The notes: generated by a model from the sequence alone, not told the origin. A stretch of 49,357 bases of DNA from Deltaproteobacteria bacterium (GCA_029938605.1 JAOZUO010000022.1:1-49357); one strand, 5' to 3'. Positions 1-7,018 are shown, counted from the first letter of the stretch. Numbers and translations are program-made.

Positions 1-1119
1 GGCGAGTTTCCAATCGGCGATCTCGTCTGTGGGGCGGGCGTACGTGGCCTTGAACTCCTCGAGGCCTTCCCGGGCGGTGGTGACGAGCCCGCGGCTGTCC
101 ACGGTGTAGATTTGGCTGATGGCCTCTTCGCGGGTCAGGCCGTCCTCCATCATGGCCTTGACGATGAGGTTGCTGATGCCCTGGGCCGCGGCGCCCGCCC
201 CGGCGAAGACCACCCGTTGGTCCTTCATGGCCAGACCGGTGAGTCGCAGGGCGCTGTATAGCCCCGCCATGACCACCCCGGCGGTGCCCTGGATGTCGTC
301 GTTGAAGGTACACAGCTTGTCGCGGAATCTGCTGAGCTGTTTGATGGCGTTGCCCTTGTGGAAGTCCTCCCACTGGAGCACGGCGTCGGGGAACACGCTC
401 TGCACCGCCGCGACAAAGTCGTCCACGAAGGCCTGGTACTCGTCCCCGCGGATGCGCTTGTGACGCTGGCCCATGTACAGCGGGTCGGCGAGGAGCTCCT
501 CATTGTCGGTGCCGACGTCCAGGGTAATGGGCAGGGTGGCGTTGGGCGAGATCCCGGCGCACAGCGTATACAGGCTGAGCTTGCCGATGGGGATGCCCAT
601 GCCGCCCACGCCTTGGTCGCCCAGGCCCAGGATGCGCTCCCCGTCGGTGACCACGATGACCGCCACGTGGTCTCGTCCGAAGTTCCGCAGGAGTTCCTCT
701 ATGTGGTCGCGCTGCTCGTAGCTGATGTAGAGCCCGCGCTGCTTGCGGTAGATGTGCGAGAACTTCTGACAGGCCTCGCCCACCACCGGCGTGTACACCA
801 CGGGCATCATCTCGTCTATATGCTCCTGGAGCAGCCGGTAAAACAGCGTCTCGTTTCGGTCTTGCAGGGCCGTCAGGTGCTTGTAGCGGCCCAGGGGGGT
901 GGTCTTTTGTCGGAAGCTCTCGTAGACCCGTGCGAGCTGATGTTTGATGGTCGAGATCCCCGGTGGGAGGAGGCCGTTGAGGTTCAGCTCGTTACGCTCT
1001 TGCTCGGTGAACGCGGTGGACTTATTCACCAGTGGATGGGAGAGGACGTGCTCGCCCTTTCGGTCCACCGCCATGTACCTGCGGCCGCTGATGGGATCGA
1101 TCTTGATACTGAACTTCAT
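1..1119 (-). CDS. maeA: NAD-dependent malic enzyme, partial (C-terminus outside window)
   Basis: Oxidative decarboxylation of malate to pyruvate in the cytosol. The first 373 codons are present and the gene runs off the left edge. The start is the ATG at 1119, preceded at suitable spacing by CAGGAG on the minus strand. Visible family features: the N-terminal region LNGLLPPGIST; the VVYTPVVGEACQ segment holding the active-site Tyr; the substrate/metal loop DGERILGLGDQGVGGMGIP; the LDVGTDNEELL and YQAFVDDFV stretches; CTFNDDIQGTAGV; and the start of the NAD-binding fold (VVFAGAGAAAQGI). This order matches E. coli MaeA-type (large-subunit) malic enzymes. Divergent from trxB. The cofactor preference (NAD rather than NADP) is inferred from the family only. 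Confidence 0.93.
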   Translation of the reverse strand, partial: MKFSIKIDPISGRRYMAVDRKGEHVLSHPLVNKSTAFTEQERNELNLNGLLPPGISTIKHQLARVYESFRQKTTPLGRYKHLTALQDRNETLFYRLLQEHIDEMMPVVYTPVVGEACQKFSHIYRKQRGLYISYEQRDHIEELLRNFGRDHVAVIVVTDGERILGLGDQGVGGMGIPIGKLSLYTLCAGISPNATLPITLDVGTDNEELLADPLYMGQRHKRIRGDEYQAFVDDFVAAVQSVFPDAVLQWEDFHKGNAIKQLSRFRDKLCTFNDDIQGTAGVVMAGLYSALRLTGLAMKDQRVVFAGAGAAAQGISNLIVKAMMEDGLTREEAISQIYTVDSRGLVTTAREGLEEFKATYARPTDEIADWKLA

Positions 1120-1235
1120 CTCTGGCTGCTCCTGGGGAATCTGATGCCGGCTAGAGTATGATCATTGATTGCCCCGATTGGAGCGCTTTTTGTCCGGGAC
1201 CTCATTTGGTGCTCTTTCGAGAAACTGTTGCGCGA

Positions 1236-1259
1236 GTTGCAATACTGGTGTTTTGCAAC
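1236..1259. promoter_or_regulatory. Inverted repeat, candidate activator site upstream of trxB
   Basis: GTTGCAA (1236-1242) and TTGCAAC (1253-1259) form a perfect 7-bp inverted repeat with a 10-nt spacer. It lies about 70-90 bp upstream of the sigma54-like promoter at 1326, a normal distance for an enhancer-binding-protein site. The match to a binding site is inference. Confidence 0.35.
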
Positions 1260-1325
1260 GTTTGATGGGCAGTAGGTAATTGGGACACTTGGAAAAATCT
1301 GTGTGAAATCAAGGGGAGGCAACTG

Positions 1326-1341
1326 TGGCACAGTCGATGCA
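1326..1341 (+). promoter_or_regulatory. Sigma54 (-24/-12) promoter for the trxB operon
   Basis: TGGCAC-N5-ATGCA with GG at 1327-1328 and GC at 1339-1340, exactly 10 nt apart as sigma54 requires. It differs from the TGGCAC-N5-TTGCA consensus by one base in the -12 box. Predicted transcript start is about 1352, leaving a ~60-nt leader before trxB. Confidence 0.6.
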
Positions 1342-1360
1342 CTGGTACAGCGACCAGAAG

Positions 1361-1410
1361 CGGAGACACAGTAGCGGAGACAACCGCTAGCGGAGACAAC
1401 CGCGGAGGTG
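1361..1410 (+). repeat. Tandem GCGGAGACA hairpin repeats in the trxB leader
   Basis: Three near-copies of a 14-16-bp unit. The second is a perfect hairpin, TAGCGG-AGACAA-CCGCTA (1372-1389); the third, GCGG-AGACAA-CCGC (1390-1403), abuts the ribosome-binding site GGAGGTG (1404-1410). They would lie in the 5' untranslated RNA of trxB. Confidence 0.6.
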
Positions 1411-1414
1411 AATC

Positions 1415-2353
1415 ATGAGCGACTCTGGATATGCAAAAGATGTGATCGTTATTGGCGGCGGGCCTGCCGGCTACGCGGCAGCCATCTACGCCGTGCGCGC
1501 CGGGCGCAGCACGCTTCTCATCGAGGGACTGCAACCGGGCGGACAGCTCACCACTACCACTGAGGTGGAGAACTATCCGGGGTTCGCGAACCCGATCACC
1601 GGGCCCGAGCTCATGACCGCCATGAAAGAGCAGGCCCTGCGCGTGGGTACCGAGTTCGTCAACGACGTCGTGGAGAGTGTGGACCTGTCTAAGCGTCCCT
1701 TCAAAGTGCGCGTGGGCAAGGGCGAGATCGAGGCGAAGACGTTGATCATCGCCACCGGCGCTGAGGCCAAGTACCTGGGGCTGGAGTCCGAGCAGACCTT
1801 CCGAGGCCGCGGAGTGTCGGCTTGCGCCACTTGCGATGGGTTCTTTTACCGGGACCTTAAGGTGGCGGTGATCGGTGGCGGAGACACGGCCGCCGAGGAG
1901 GCCATCTACCTGACGAACCACGCCTCCGAGGTCTTCTTGGTGCATCGGCGGGATGAGCTGCGCGCTTCCAAGATCATGTCCCGGCGCGTGGCGGACCATC
2001 CGAAGATCACCATGAAGTGGAACCGCGTGCTGGACGAGGTGGTCGGCAACGACTCGGGCGTCACGGGGGTGCGGCTCAAGGATCCGCGTACCGACGAGAT
2101 CGAGGAACTGGCCACCGACGGTGTCTTCATCGCCATCGGGCATCAACCGAACACCAACTTCCTCGACGGACAGCTCAAGACGGATGACGCCGGGTATTTG
2201 ATCACCGCGCCGGACTCCACCCAAACGAGCGTGGAGGGGGTGTTCGCCTCGGGCGACGTGCAGGACTCGGTGTACCGACAAGCGGTCACAGCGGCGGGAA
2301 CCGGCGCCATGGCGGGTATCGAGGCGTCACGCTTCCTCGAGGAGCAGGGATAA
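1415..2353 (+). CDS. trxB: Thioredoxin reductase
   Basis: NADPH-dependent flavoprotein that reduces thioredoxin. 312 aa, the usual length. FAD-binding GGGPAG is at residues 14-19, the redox CATC disulfide at 137-140, the NADPH-binding GGGDTA at 154-159, and the C-terminal FAD motif GVFASGDV follows. The start at 1415 is set by a strong GGAGGTG seven bases upstream. First gene of an operon with trxA (63-bp gap), a small membrane protein, a DUF302 gene and a DsrE2-like gene. The sigma54-like promoter at 1326 suggests inducible expression under thiol or oxygen stress. Confidence 0.97.
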   Translation: MSDSGYAKDVIVIGGGPAGYAAAIYAVRAGRSTLLIEGLQPGGQLTTTTEVENYPGFANPITGPELMTAMKEQALRVGTEFVNDVVESVDLSKRPFKVRVGKGEIEAKTLIIATGAEAKYLGLESEQTFRGRGVSACATCDGFFYRDLKVAVIGGGDTAAEEAIYLTNHASEVFLVHRRDELRASKIMSRRVADHPKITMKWNRVLDEVVGNDSGVTGVRLKDPRTDEIEELATDGVFIAIGHQPNTNFLDGQLKTDDAGYLITAPDSTQTSVEGVFASGDVQDSVYRQAVTAAGTGAMAGIEASRFLEEQG

Positions 2354-2416
2354 AACACACGGAAATCACACGGGGCTCCCGACGGGGCCGGGAATATTTC
2401 AACAAGGAGACAAGCC

Positions 2417-2761
2417 ATGAGCGAACTCATCGAAACAGGAACCGACGCGAACTTTGACGAGATAGTCCGGGGCAGTGATGTGCCGGTGCTGGTGGATTTC
2501 TGGGCGCCCTGGTGCGGACCTTGCCGGATGGTGGGACCAGTGCTCGAAGAGGTGGCCGCGGAGTACGCGGGCAAGGCGAAGGTGGTGAAGGTCAACGTGG
2601 ACGAGAACACCGTAGTGGCCGGGTCCATGGGCATTCGCTCCATCCCCACCGTCGCGCTGTTTCATAACGGAAAGTTGACTGATACCCTCGTCGGCGCGCG
2701 GCCCAAGCAGGACTTCACCGCGGCGTTGGATGAAACCCTCGCGGGCATTTTGCCCAATTGA
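2417..2761 (+). CDS. trxA: Thioredoxin
   Basis: Cytosolic dithiol-disulfide oxidoreductase, the substrate of the TrxB encoded just upstream. 114 aa with the classical WCGPC site at residues 32-36 and the cis-Pro loop IPT at 78-80; full thioredoxin fold length with no signal peptide. AAGGAGA lies upstream of the ATG. The TrxB/TrxA pair heads a cluster of putative sulfur-handling proteins and probably supplies their reducing power. Confidence 0.97.
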   Translation: MSELIETGTDANFDEIVRGSDVPVLVDFWAPWCGPCRMVGPVLEEVAAEYAGKAKVVKVNVDENTVVAGSMGIRSIPTVALFHNGKLTDTLVGARPKQDFTAALDETLAGILPN

Positions 2762-2777
2762 GCGAGAGGGGTAATCA

Positions 2778-2945
2778 GTGAACGACACCTGGTGGATTCT
2801 CATCATTTTTGTGGGTTGGTTCGCGTTACAGACGTGGATCCTGCCGCGCTTCGGTGTGCCCACATGAACGTCTGAAGCCTGTCGGGTCTCGACAGACAAG
2901 CCCCGGTCGACCGCGTCGGATGACCAAGCGGAGCGAGCGGACTAA
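2778..2945 (+). CDS. Candidate selenoprotein: small single-TM protein with in-frame UGA (Sec30)
   Basis: GTG at 2778 follows GAGAGGGG. The frame encodes a 29-residue peptide that is nearly all one transmembrane helix (MNDTWWILIIFVGWFALQTW) followed by ILPRFGVPT, then TGA at 2865-2867. Read through as selenocysteine it continues UTSEACRVSTDKPRS... to TAA at 2943-2945, giving 55 aa, Sec at 30 and Cys at 35 (U-x4-C), with a short charged cytosolic tail. A hairpin with a GGUCU loop follows the UGA at the position expected for a bacterial SECIS (separate entry). It sits between trxA and DUF302/DsrE2 genes, a fitting place for a redox selenoprotein. The family is not one I can name. The alternative is a 29-aa protein ending at the TGA. 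selA, selB, selC and selD are not in the window. Confidence 0.6.
2879..2895 (+). promoter_or_regulatory. SECIS-like hairpin
   Basis: CTGTCG (2879-2884) pairs perfectly with CGACAG (2890-2895), leaving the loop GGTCT (2885-2889). The loop begins 18 nt after the TGA at 2865-2867. As I recall, the E. coli fdhF SECIS has a GGUCU-containing apical loop at almost the same distance, with the loop G and U contacting SelB. The lower stem is weak: one more G-C pair beyond a C/A mismatch. Confidence 0.6.
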
Positions 2946-2976
2946 GCGGTTCGAGCGGCCCAAGCGGAGAACCATC

Positions 2977-3375
2977 ATGACGAACGTGACCTACGGAATC
3001 ACTAAGAGCCTCGGCAAGGTTGACTTCGACGAGGCCCTCGGCCGGGTGACCGAGGCGCTCAAGGGCGCGGGGTTCGGGGTGCTCACGGAGATCGACGTCA
3101 CGGCGGTTATGAAAAAGAGGCTGGATGTAGATTTTCGCAACTACCGGATCCTCGGCGCGTGTAACCCGCCCCTGGCCTTCAAGGCGCTCGAGGCCGAGTT
3201 GTTGATCGGTCTTTTACTGCCTTGCAACGTCATCGTCTTCGAAGAGGATGACTCCACGGTGACGGTGTCGGCGGTGAACCCCGCCGAGGTGTTCAAGGTC
3301 GTCGGCCGACCCGATGTCGTGGAGATCGCCAACGCGGTGGACGCGAAGCTCAAACAAGCCATGGAAAAGCTCTAG
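2977..3375 (+). CDS. DUF302 family protein
   Basis: 132 aa, soluble, full-length for DUF302. The conserved core RILGACNPPLAFKAL is at residues 57-71 and LLPCNV at 80-85, so two Cys (C62, C83) lie in the most conserved segments. The start is the ATG at 2977, after GGAGAACC; the same frame stays open upstream to 2809 but that extension overlaps the tail of the preceding small gene and looks non-coding. DUF302 proteins are often found beside sulfur- and redox-related genes; the biochemical role is unknown. Followed after 42 bp by the DsrE2-like gene, likely co-transcribed. Confidence 0.88.
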   Translation: MTNVTYGITKSLGKVDFDEALGRVTEALKGAGFGVLTEIDVTAVMKKRLDVDFRNYRILGACNPPLAFKALEAELLIGLLLPCNVIVFEEDDSTVTVSAVNPAEVFKVVGRPDVVEIANAVDAKLKQAMEKL

Positions 3376-3417
3376 AGCGCCGATTGTCGCTCTACAACAA
3401 TACAGGAGGTGATAGAG

Positions 3418-3906
3418 ATGGTAGCCCAGCAGCAGAAAAAAGACACAGAAGGAACCCCCGCCGCTAAGCCCGAGAAGGAGAAAGCGTCCTTCGTGTGTGT
3501 GAAGGACACCCTGGATGGGGCCTATCCCTCGCTGATGCTGGCCATCAACGCCTCGCGGCAGGGCTTGGACACCAAGATCTTCTACTCCTTCGCCGGGCTC
3601 AACCTGGTGAAAAAGGGTGGCGTCGAGTCGGCGCGTTACGTTCCCACGGGGCCCATGGGCGCCATCCCGGGCATGAGTCGCGTGGCCACCGGCATGATGA
3701 AAAAGAAGATCGACAAGGCGGAGATTCCGTCGCTGGCCGAGCTTCAGGAGATGGCGCAGCTCGAGGGCGTGGAGCTCATCGCCTGCAAGATGTCCATCGA
3801 CATGTACGAGCTGGACCCCGAAGCTCTGGTCGAGGGCGTCACCATCTGGAACGCCGACGAGTTCATGGCCTATGCCGCCGAATGCAAGATCTGCCTCTTC
3901 ACCTAA
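3418..3906 (+). CDS. DsrE/DsrF/DrsH-like (DsrE2-type) sulfur-carrier family protein
   Basis: 162 aa. N-terminal ~24 residues are charged and disordered, then a DsrE2-like fold: ASFVCVKDTLDGAYPSL (Cys27), the Gly-rich loop TGPMGAIPGM (77-86), and the conserved LIACKMSIDMY with Cys123, the likely persulfide-carrying residue. A second Cys pair (156, 159) ends the protein. Start ATG at 3418, set by a perfect AGGAGGTGAT; the upstream in-frame GTG at 3409 lies inside that Shine-Dalgarno. Family members are thought to move sulfane sulfur; here TrxA/TrxB and the selenoprotein candidate could reduce it (inference). Confidence 0.88.
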   Translation: MVAQQQKKDTEGTPAAKPEKEKASFVCVKDTLDGAYPSLMLAINASRQGLDTKIFYSFAGLNLVKKGGVESARYVPTGPMGAIPGMSRVATGMMKKKIDKAEIPSLAELQEMAQLEGVELIACKMSIDMYELDPEALVEGVTIWNADEFMAYAAECKICLFT

Positions 3907-3945
3907 GCCCGAATTCCCACCCACCAGACCGAATTTCCACCCACC
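3907..3945. repeat. Short direct repeat between converging genes
   Basis: CCGAATT(C/T)CCACCCACC occurs twice in tandem between the ends of the DsrE2-like gene and the zinc-ribbon gene. No clear stem-loop terminator is visible. Confidence 0.5.
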
Positions 3946-4272
3946 TCAGGCGTTGCGCATGGCGGCTAGCTCGCCCTGGTCCAGGTAGATGCCGCCGCAG
4001 TTTGGGCAGCGGTCGATGCGGAGGCCGGCGTGGCCCACCATGGGGCGCATCTCCACGTCGCAGCGTTGGCAGCGGCCTACCATCATGTCGTGTTTGTCCG
4101 ATAGCACGGTGAACTCCGACCGGTCGACGCCCTCGGCGGACCGGCTCACGAGCATGTGCTCCAGCTCTCCCTTGTCGAAATACATGCCCTCGCACCGGGG
4201 ACACCGATCGACCTCCACGCCTTCATAGGTGGCCGGGAGCATCTCGGCGATCTTGCATTTGGGACACTTCAT
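3946..4272 (-). CDS. Double zinc-ribbon (zf-TFIIB family) protein
   Basis: 108 aa, soluble, two TFIIB-like zinc ribbons: CPKC...RCPRCEG in the first 28 residues, and CQRCD...RCPNCGG toward the C-terminus. Each ribbon ends with the family signature of an acidic residue after Gly (YFDKGELEHML; YLDQGELAAM). Such small proteins are widespread in bacteria without a firmly assigned role. It follows the sigma54 activator gene on the same strand (45-bp gap) and could be co-transcribed with it. Confidence 0.85.
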   Translation of the reverse strand: MKCPKCKIAEMLPATYEGVEVDRCPRCEGMYFDKGELEHMLVSRSAEGVDRSEFTVLSDKHDMMVGRCQRCDVEMRPMVGHAGLRIDRCPNCGGIYLDQGELAAMRNA

Positions 4273-4317
4273 GGTTGGCTTGCCCTTGGCTTGGCTTGGT
4301 TTGGCATGGCTTGGATG

Positions 4318-5736
4318 TCAGACGTGCTCCAGGTAACGATACAGCGTCGAGCGCCCGACGCCAAGTAGGCGGGCGGCCTTGGCCCGGTTGCCTCCGGACT
4401 CCCTCAGGGCCTGGCGCACGTCGGCGGCGGTGAGCTTGGGCTTGCGTCCCGCGCGACGGCGAGCGGGGACCTGTCCCCGGGTGATCTCCGGGGGCAGGTG
4501 CGTGGCTTCGATGACGGCGCCGCGGGTTTTGACCAGGGCGTACTGCAAGGCGTTCATGAGCTCCCGCACGTTTCCGGGCCAGCGATAGTCGATGAGCAAC
4601 CGAGCCGCGGACTCGTGGATGGTGGGCGGGGTACGCTCGGCCTCGGCGCAGAAACGCTCCAGGAAATGGTCGGCGAGGGTGAGTACGTCCGTGCGGCGCT
4701 TGCGCAGGGGGGGCAGGGTGATGGGCACCACGGCCAGTCGGTAGTACAGATCCTGGCGAAAGCGTCCCTGGGCCACCTCGCTGCTCAGATCGCGGTTGGT
4801 GGCGCTGATGATGCGCACGTTCACTTGGAGGGTCTGCTCCCCACCCACCTGCTCGAAGGACTTGGTCTCCAGCACGCGCAGGAGCTTGACCTGCATGGCC
4901 TGGGAGAGCTCTCCCACCTCGTCGAGGAAGATCGTGCCCCCGTGGGCGAGCTCGAAGCGCCCCTTCTTGTTCTTCACCGCGCCGGTGAAGGCGCCGCGTA
5001 CGTGGCCGAACAGCTCGCTCTCGATGAGCCCCTCGGGGATGGCCCCGCAGTTGAGGGCCACGAAGGGGTGACCGGCCCGACCCGATTCGTGGTGGATGGC
5101 CGAGGCCACGAGCTCCTTGCCCGTGCCGCTGTCGCCCTGGATCAGCACGGGCACCTCGGTGTGAGCCACTTCCCGCACCAGGTCGAATACTGCCCGCATG
5201 AGCTGGTGTTGGCCCACGATCCCGCGGAAGGAGCGCTCTCGCTCCATGGCGCGGCGTAGCTCGGTGACCTCTGTGATGTCCCGGGCCACGGCGAGCACGC
5301 CCTGTAAGGCACCAAGGCCGTCCTTCATGGGCACGATGGTCATCTCTATCTGGCGCCGGGTCCCATCCGGGCGGGTGATCACCACGGGATAGGCGAGGTG
5401 TTCGAAGCTCGGCTGGCAGCCCGTACAGAAGGCGCAGCGGCTGCCGCAAAATCCGCTCTCCAGAACGTTGTGGCAGTCCGTGCCCAGGACCTGATCCCGG
5501 CGCAGCCCCGTGAGTCGCTCCGCCGCCTGGTTGAAGAAAGTGATCTTGCGGTCGAGGTCATGCACGATAATCGCGGCGGGGATGGACTCCAGCACCAGCT
5601 CCAGGTTCTCGTAGTGAGAGAAGAGCTCGCTGAGGTTGAGCGTGGGCTCTGACGTAGGCTCAGGCATGGGCTCAGGCGTGGGCTCAGGCGTAGGCTCAGG
5701 CGTGGGCTCAGGCGTGGTGTCTGCGTGGGTCGACAT
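4318..5736 (-). CDS. Sigma54-dependent activator with Cys-rich PAS sensor
   Basis: 472 aa, no receiver domain. Residues 8-33 are a Thr/Pro/Glu repeat encoded by a 12-bp tandem repeat. A PAS domain spans ~45-155 and holds five closely spaced cysteines (88, 97, 101, 104, 107), suggestive of a metal or Fe-S redox sensor. The AAA+ domain has Walker A GDSGTGKE (201-208), the sigma54-contact loop GAFTGA (248-253) and Walker B IFLDEVGE; a Fis-type HTH (GGNRAKAARLLGVGRSTLYRYL) closes the protein. Because sigma54 promoters precede both trxB and the divergent desulfoferrodoxin operon, it probably activates both. The start is uncertain since the repeat tract follows a weak RBS; ATGs exist within the repeat. 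Confidence 0.95.
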   Translation of the reverse strand: MSTHADTTPEPTPEPTPEPTPEPMPEPTSEPTLNLSELFSHYENLELVLESIPAAIIVHDLDRKITFFNQAAERLTGLRRDQVLGTDCHNVLESGFCGSRCAFCTGCQPSFEHLAYPVVITRPDGTRRQIEMTIVPMKDGLGALQGVLAVARDITEVTELRRAMERERSFRGIVGQHQLMRAVFDLVREVAHTEVPVLIQGDSGTGKELVASAIHHESGRAGHPFVALNCGAIPEGLIESELFGHVRGAFTGAVKNKKGRFELAHGGTIFLDEVGELSQAMQVKLLRVLETKSFEQVGGEQTLQVNVRIISATNRDLSSEVAQGRFRQDLYYRLAVVPITLPPLRKRRTDVLTLADHFLERFCAEAERTPPTIHESAARLLIDYRWPGNVRELMNALQYALVKTRGAVIEATHLPPEITRGQVPARRRAGRKPKLTAADVRQALRESGGNRAKAARLLGVGRSTLYRYLEHV

Positions 5737-5850
5737 GGACTCAAAGCCCTATGCAAGATTCGTCCCGACCCGACGGCCCGAGAACGCGACAGTTTGGCCC
5801 AAGAAACCGCCAGGTTGGGCCAGGACTGGGCAGGGGGTGGACCGGCGGGC

Positions 5851-5910
5851 TGTCTCATCGGACGCTCGGATGTCTCGAAACGGGTGTCTTGATACACAGG
5901 TCCTGAGACA
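5851..5910. promoter_or_regulatory. Repeated TGTCTC motifs, candidate enhancer sites
   Basis: TGTCTC at 5851-5856 and again at 5871-5876 (20 bp apart), TGTCTT at 5885-5890, and the inverted GAGACA at 5905-5910. They lie 100-160 bp upstream of the sigma54 promoter at 6012, where a hexameric activator would bind, and in the promoter region of the activator gene itself. Confidence 0.4.
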
Positions 5911-6011
5911 TTTTCGCTCATCCGAGAGGTGATGTTTTAAAGGCCCATTGAGGCGCTAAGGGACTAGAAAAACAGAGGTGTGGCTGGACTTGTAAGGGGG
6001 AAGGATCAGAG

Positions 6012-6027
6012 TGGCACACCGGTTGCA
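6012..6027 (+). promoter_or_regulatory. Sigma54 promoter for the desulfoferrodoxin operon
   Basis: TGGCAC-N5-TTGCA, a full consensus match, with GG at 6013-6014 and GC at 6025-6026 (10-nt spacing). Expected transcript start is about 6038, only ~20 nt before the first ATG at 6058. Confidence 0.85.
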
Positions 6028-6057
6028 ACTTCCGGAGCCGAGTCGAGAATCAAATCA

Positions 6058-6297
6058 ATGCCTCAGCGAGCAAACGAAAACCTGATACGCACCCTCCGCA
6101 TGACCCGGGAGATGCTTGCCCTCGCCGACGAGGGAGACCGGGACCGCCTGGATGACTCCTGTGGAATCATCTACGGCATCATGCGGGACATGGCCTATCG
6201 GCTACGCAAACTGGCCGATTCGGAGTGTGACCGCCACCGAGCCGCTGGAAAGTGGGATGAGGTGGAGGACGAGTCGGAGACTGTTCACTCCATATAG
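6058..6297 (+). CDS. Small conserved protein in the desulfoferrodoxin operon
   Basis: 79 aa, soluble, largely helical and charged: an N-terminal helix [19 protein letters not shown], then [20 protein letters not shown] with one Cys (C35), then [20 protein letters not shown] with a second. The start is the ATG at 6058; the frame is open from 5980 but the sigma54 promoter at 6012-6027 rules out a longer form. Small proteins with a DDSCG(I/V)xYGxxRD core seem familiar to me near oxygen-defence genes in anaerobes, but I cannot verify this. Function unknown; likely related to oxidative-stress defence by context. Confidence 0.78.
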   Translation: MPQRANENLIRTLRMTREMLALADEGDRDRLDDSCGIIYGIMRDMAYRLRKLADSECDRHRAAGKWDEVEDESETVHSI

Positions 6298-6356
6298 ATC
6301 ATCCGGGCAGTTTCAGGTACAAATGCAGACACAACTGTGTAGATAGGGAGAGCGAA

Positions 6357-6734
6357 ATGGCTATCGAGAAGTTACAGATTTTTAAGTGCTCAGTGTGCGG
6401 GAACATCATCGAGGTGGTTCACGCGGGCGGCGGCACCCTGGTGTGCTGTGGCAAGGATATGGACCTGATCGTGGAGAACACCACGGACGCGGCGACCGAG
6501 AAGCATGTGCCGGTGGTGGAGAAGGTGGACGGCGGATACAAGGTGACCGTGGGCAGCGTGGCGCATCCCATGGAGGACGCGCATCTCATCCAGTGGATCC
6601 AGCTCATCGCCGATGGTACGGCCTACCGACAGTTCCTCACCCCCGGCGCTGCTGCCGAGGCGGTGTTCCTGGTGAAGGCCGAGAACGTAACGGTTCGCGA
6701 ATATTGCAACCTACACGGCCTCTGGAAGGCGTAG
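6357..6734 (+). CDS. dfx: Desulfoferrodoxin (2Fe superoxide reductase)
   Basis: Reduces superoxide to hydrogen peroxide without making oxygen, using electrons from rubredoxin. 125 aa, usual length. N-terminal desulforedoxin domain binds an Fe(Cys)4 center: C11, C14, C30, C31. The C-terminal superoxide reductase domain has the His4Cys site: H50 (EKHVP), H70 (AHPM), H76, C117 and H120 (CNLHG). RBS GGGAGAG precedes the ATG. Lies between the 79-aa gene and rubredoxin, its natural partner; expression from the upstream sigma54 promoter is likely. Confidence 0.97.
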   Translation: MAIEKLQIFKCSVCGNIIEVVHAGGGTLVCCGKDMDLIVENTTDAATEKHVPVVEKVDGGYKVTVGSVAHPMEDAHLIQWIQLIADGTAYRQFLTPGAAAEAVFLVKAENVTVREYCNLHGLWKA

Positions 6735-6808
6735 TTGTCCTTCAGAGCTCGTAAGAGATCGAAGAGACCCAGAGTCCAAGAGACCCTAAGGGCCCGAGGA
6801 GCGGAATC

Positions 6809-6970
6809 ATGAAAAAATACGTCTGTGACATCTGCGGCTATATTTACGATCCGGCCGAGGGGGATCCCGACAGCGGCGTGGCAGCCGGCACCGCCTTCGA
6901 CGATCTCTCCGACGATTGGGTCTGCCCCGTCTGCGGCGTAGGCACCGACAGCTTCTCCCCGACGGACTGA
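6809..6970 (+). CDS. Rubredoxin
   Basis: Small cytosolic Fe(Cys)4 electron carrier, 53 aa. CxxC pairs at C6/C9 ([13 protein letters not shown]) and C39/C42 (WVCPVCGVG), with the typical [13 protein letters not shown] middle. GAGGAGCGG precedes the ATG at 6809. Third gene of the sigma54-controlled operon; the likely electron donor to the desulfoferrodoxin encoded 75 bp upstream. Confidence 0.96.
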   Translation: MKKYVCDICGYIYDPAEGDPDSGVAAGTAFDDLSDDWVCPVCGVGTDSFSPTD

Positions 6971-6976
6971 TCCCCG

Positions 6977-7018
6977 TTCCCACTCCCCACTCCCCACTCC
7001 CCACTCCCCACTCCCGCC
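6977..7018. repeat. 7-bp tandem repeat (TCCCCAC)x6
   Basis: Six tandem units of a 7-mer directly after the rubredoxin stop, with only the first and last units diverged. A 14-bp palindrome, CGAACCTGGGTTCG, lies further on at 7054-7067. No typical U-tailed terminator is visible. Confidence 0.8.

Noticed and set aside
1202..2281. 359-codon frame opposite trxB
   Set aside because: Shadow of trxB; composition is His/Arg/Gly-rich, as expected from reversed high-GC codons.
2865..2867. TGA as an ordinary stop of a 29-aa peptide
   Set aside because: Not excluded, but the correctly placed GGUCU-loop hairpin, the following Cys and the redox context make Sec decoding the better reading; kept as a finding with explicit tests.
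2809..3375. Longer version of the DUF302 gene starting at 2809
   Set aside because: The extra N-terminus is Arg/Ser-rich, overlaps the selenoprotein candidate and its hairpin, and a good RBS precedes ATG 2977.
5980..6057. Upstream extension of the 79-aa gene
   Set aside because: It would be translated across the sigma54 promoter at 6012-6027, ahead of the expected transcript start.
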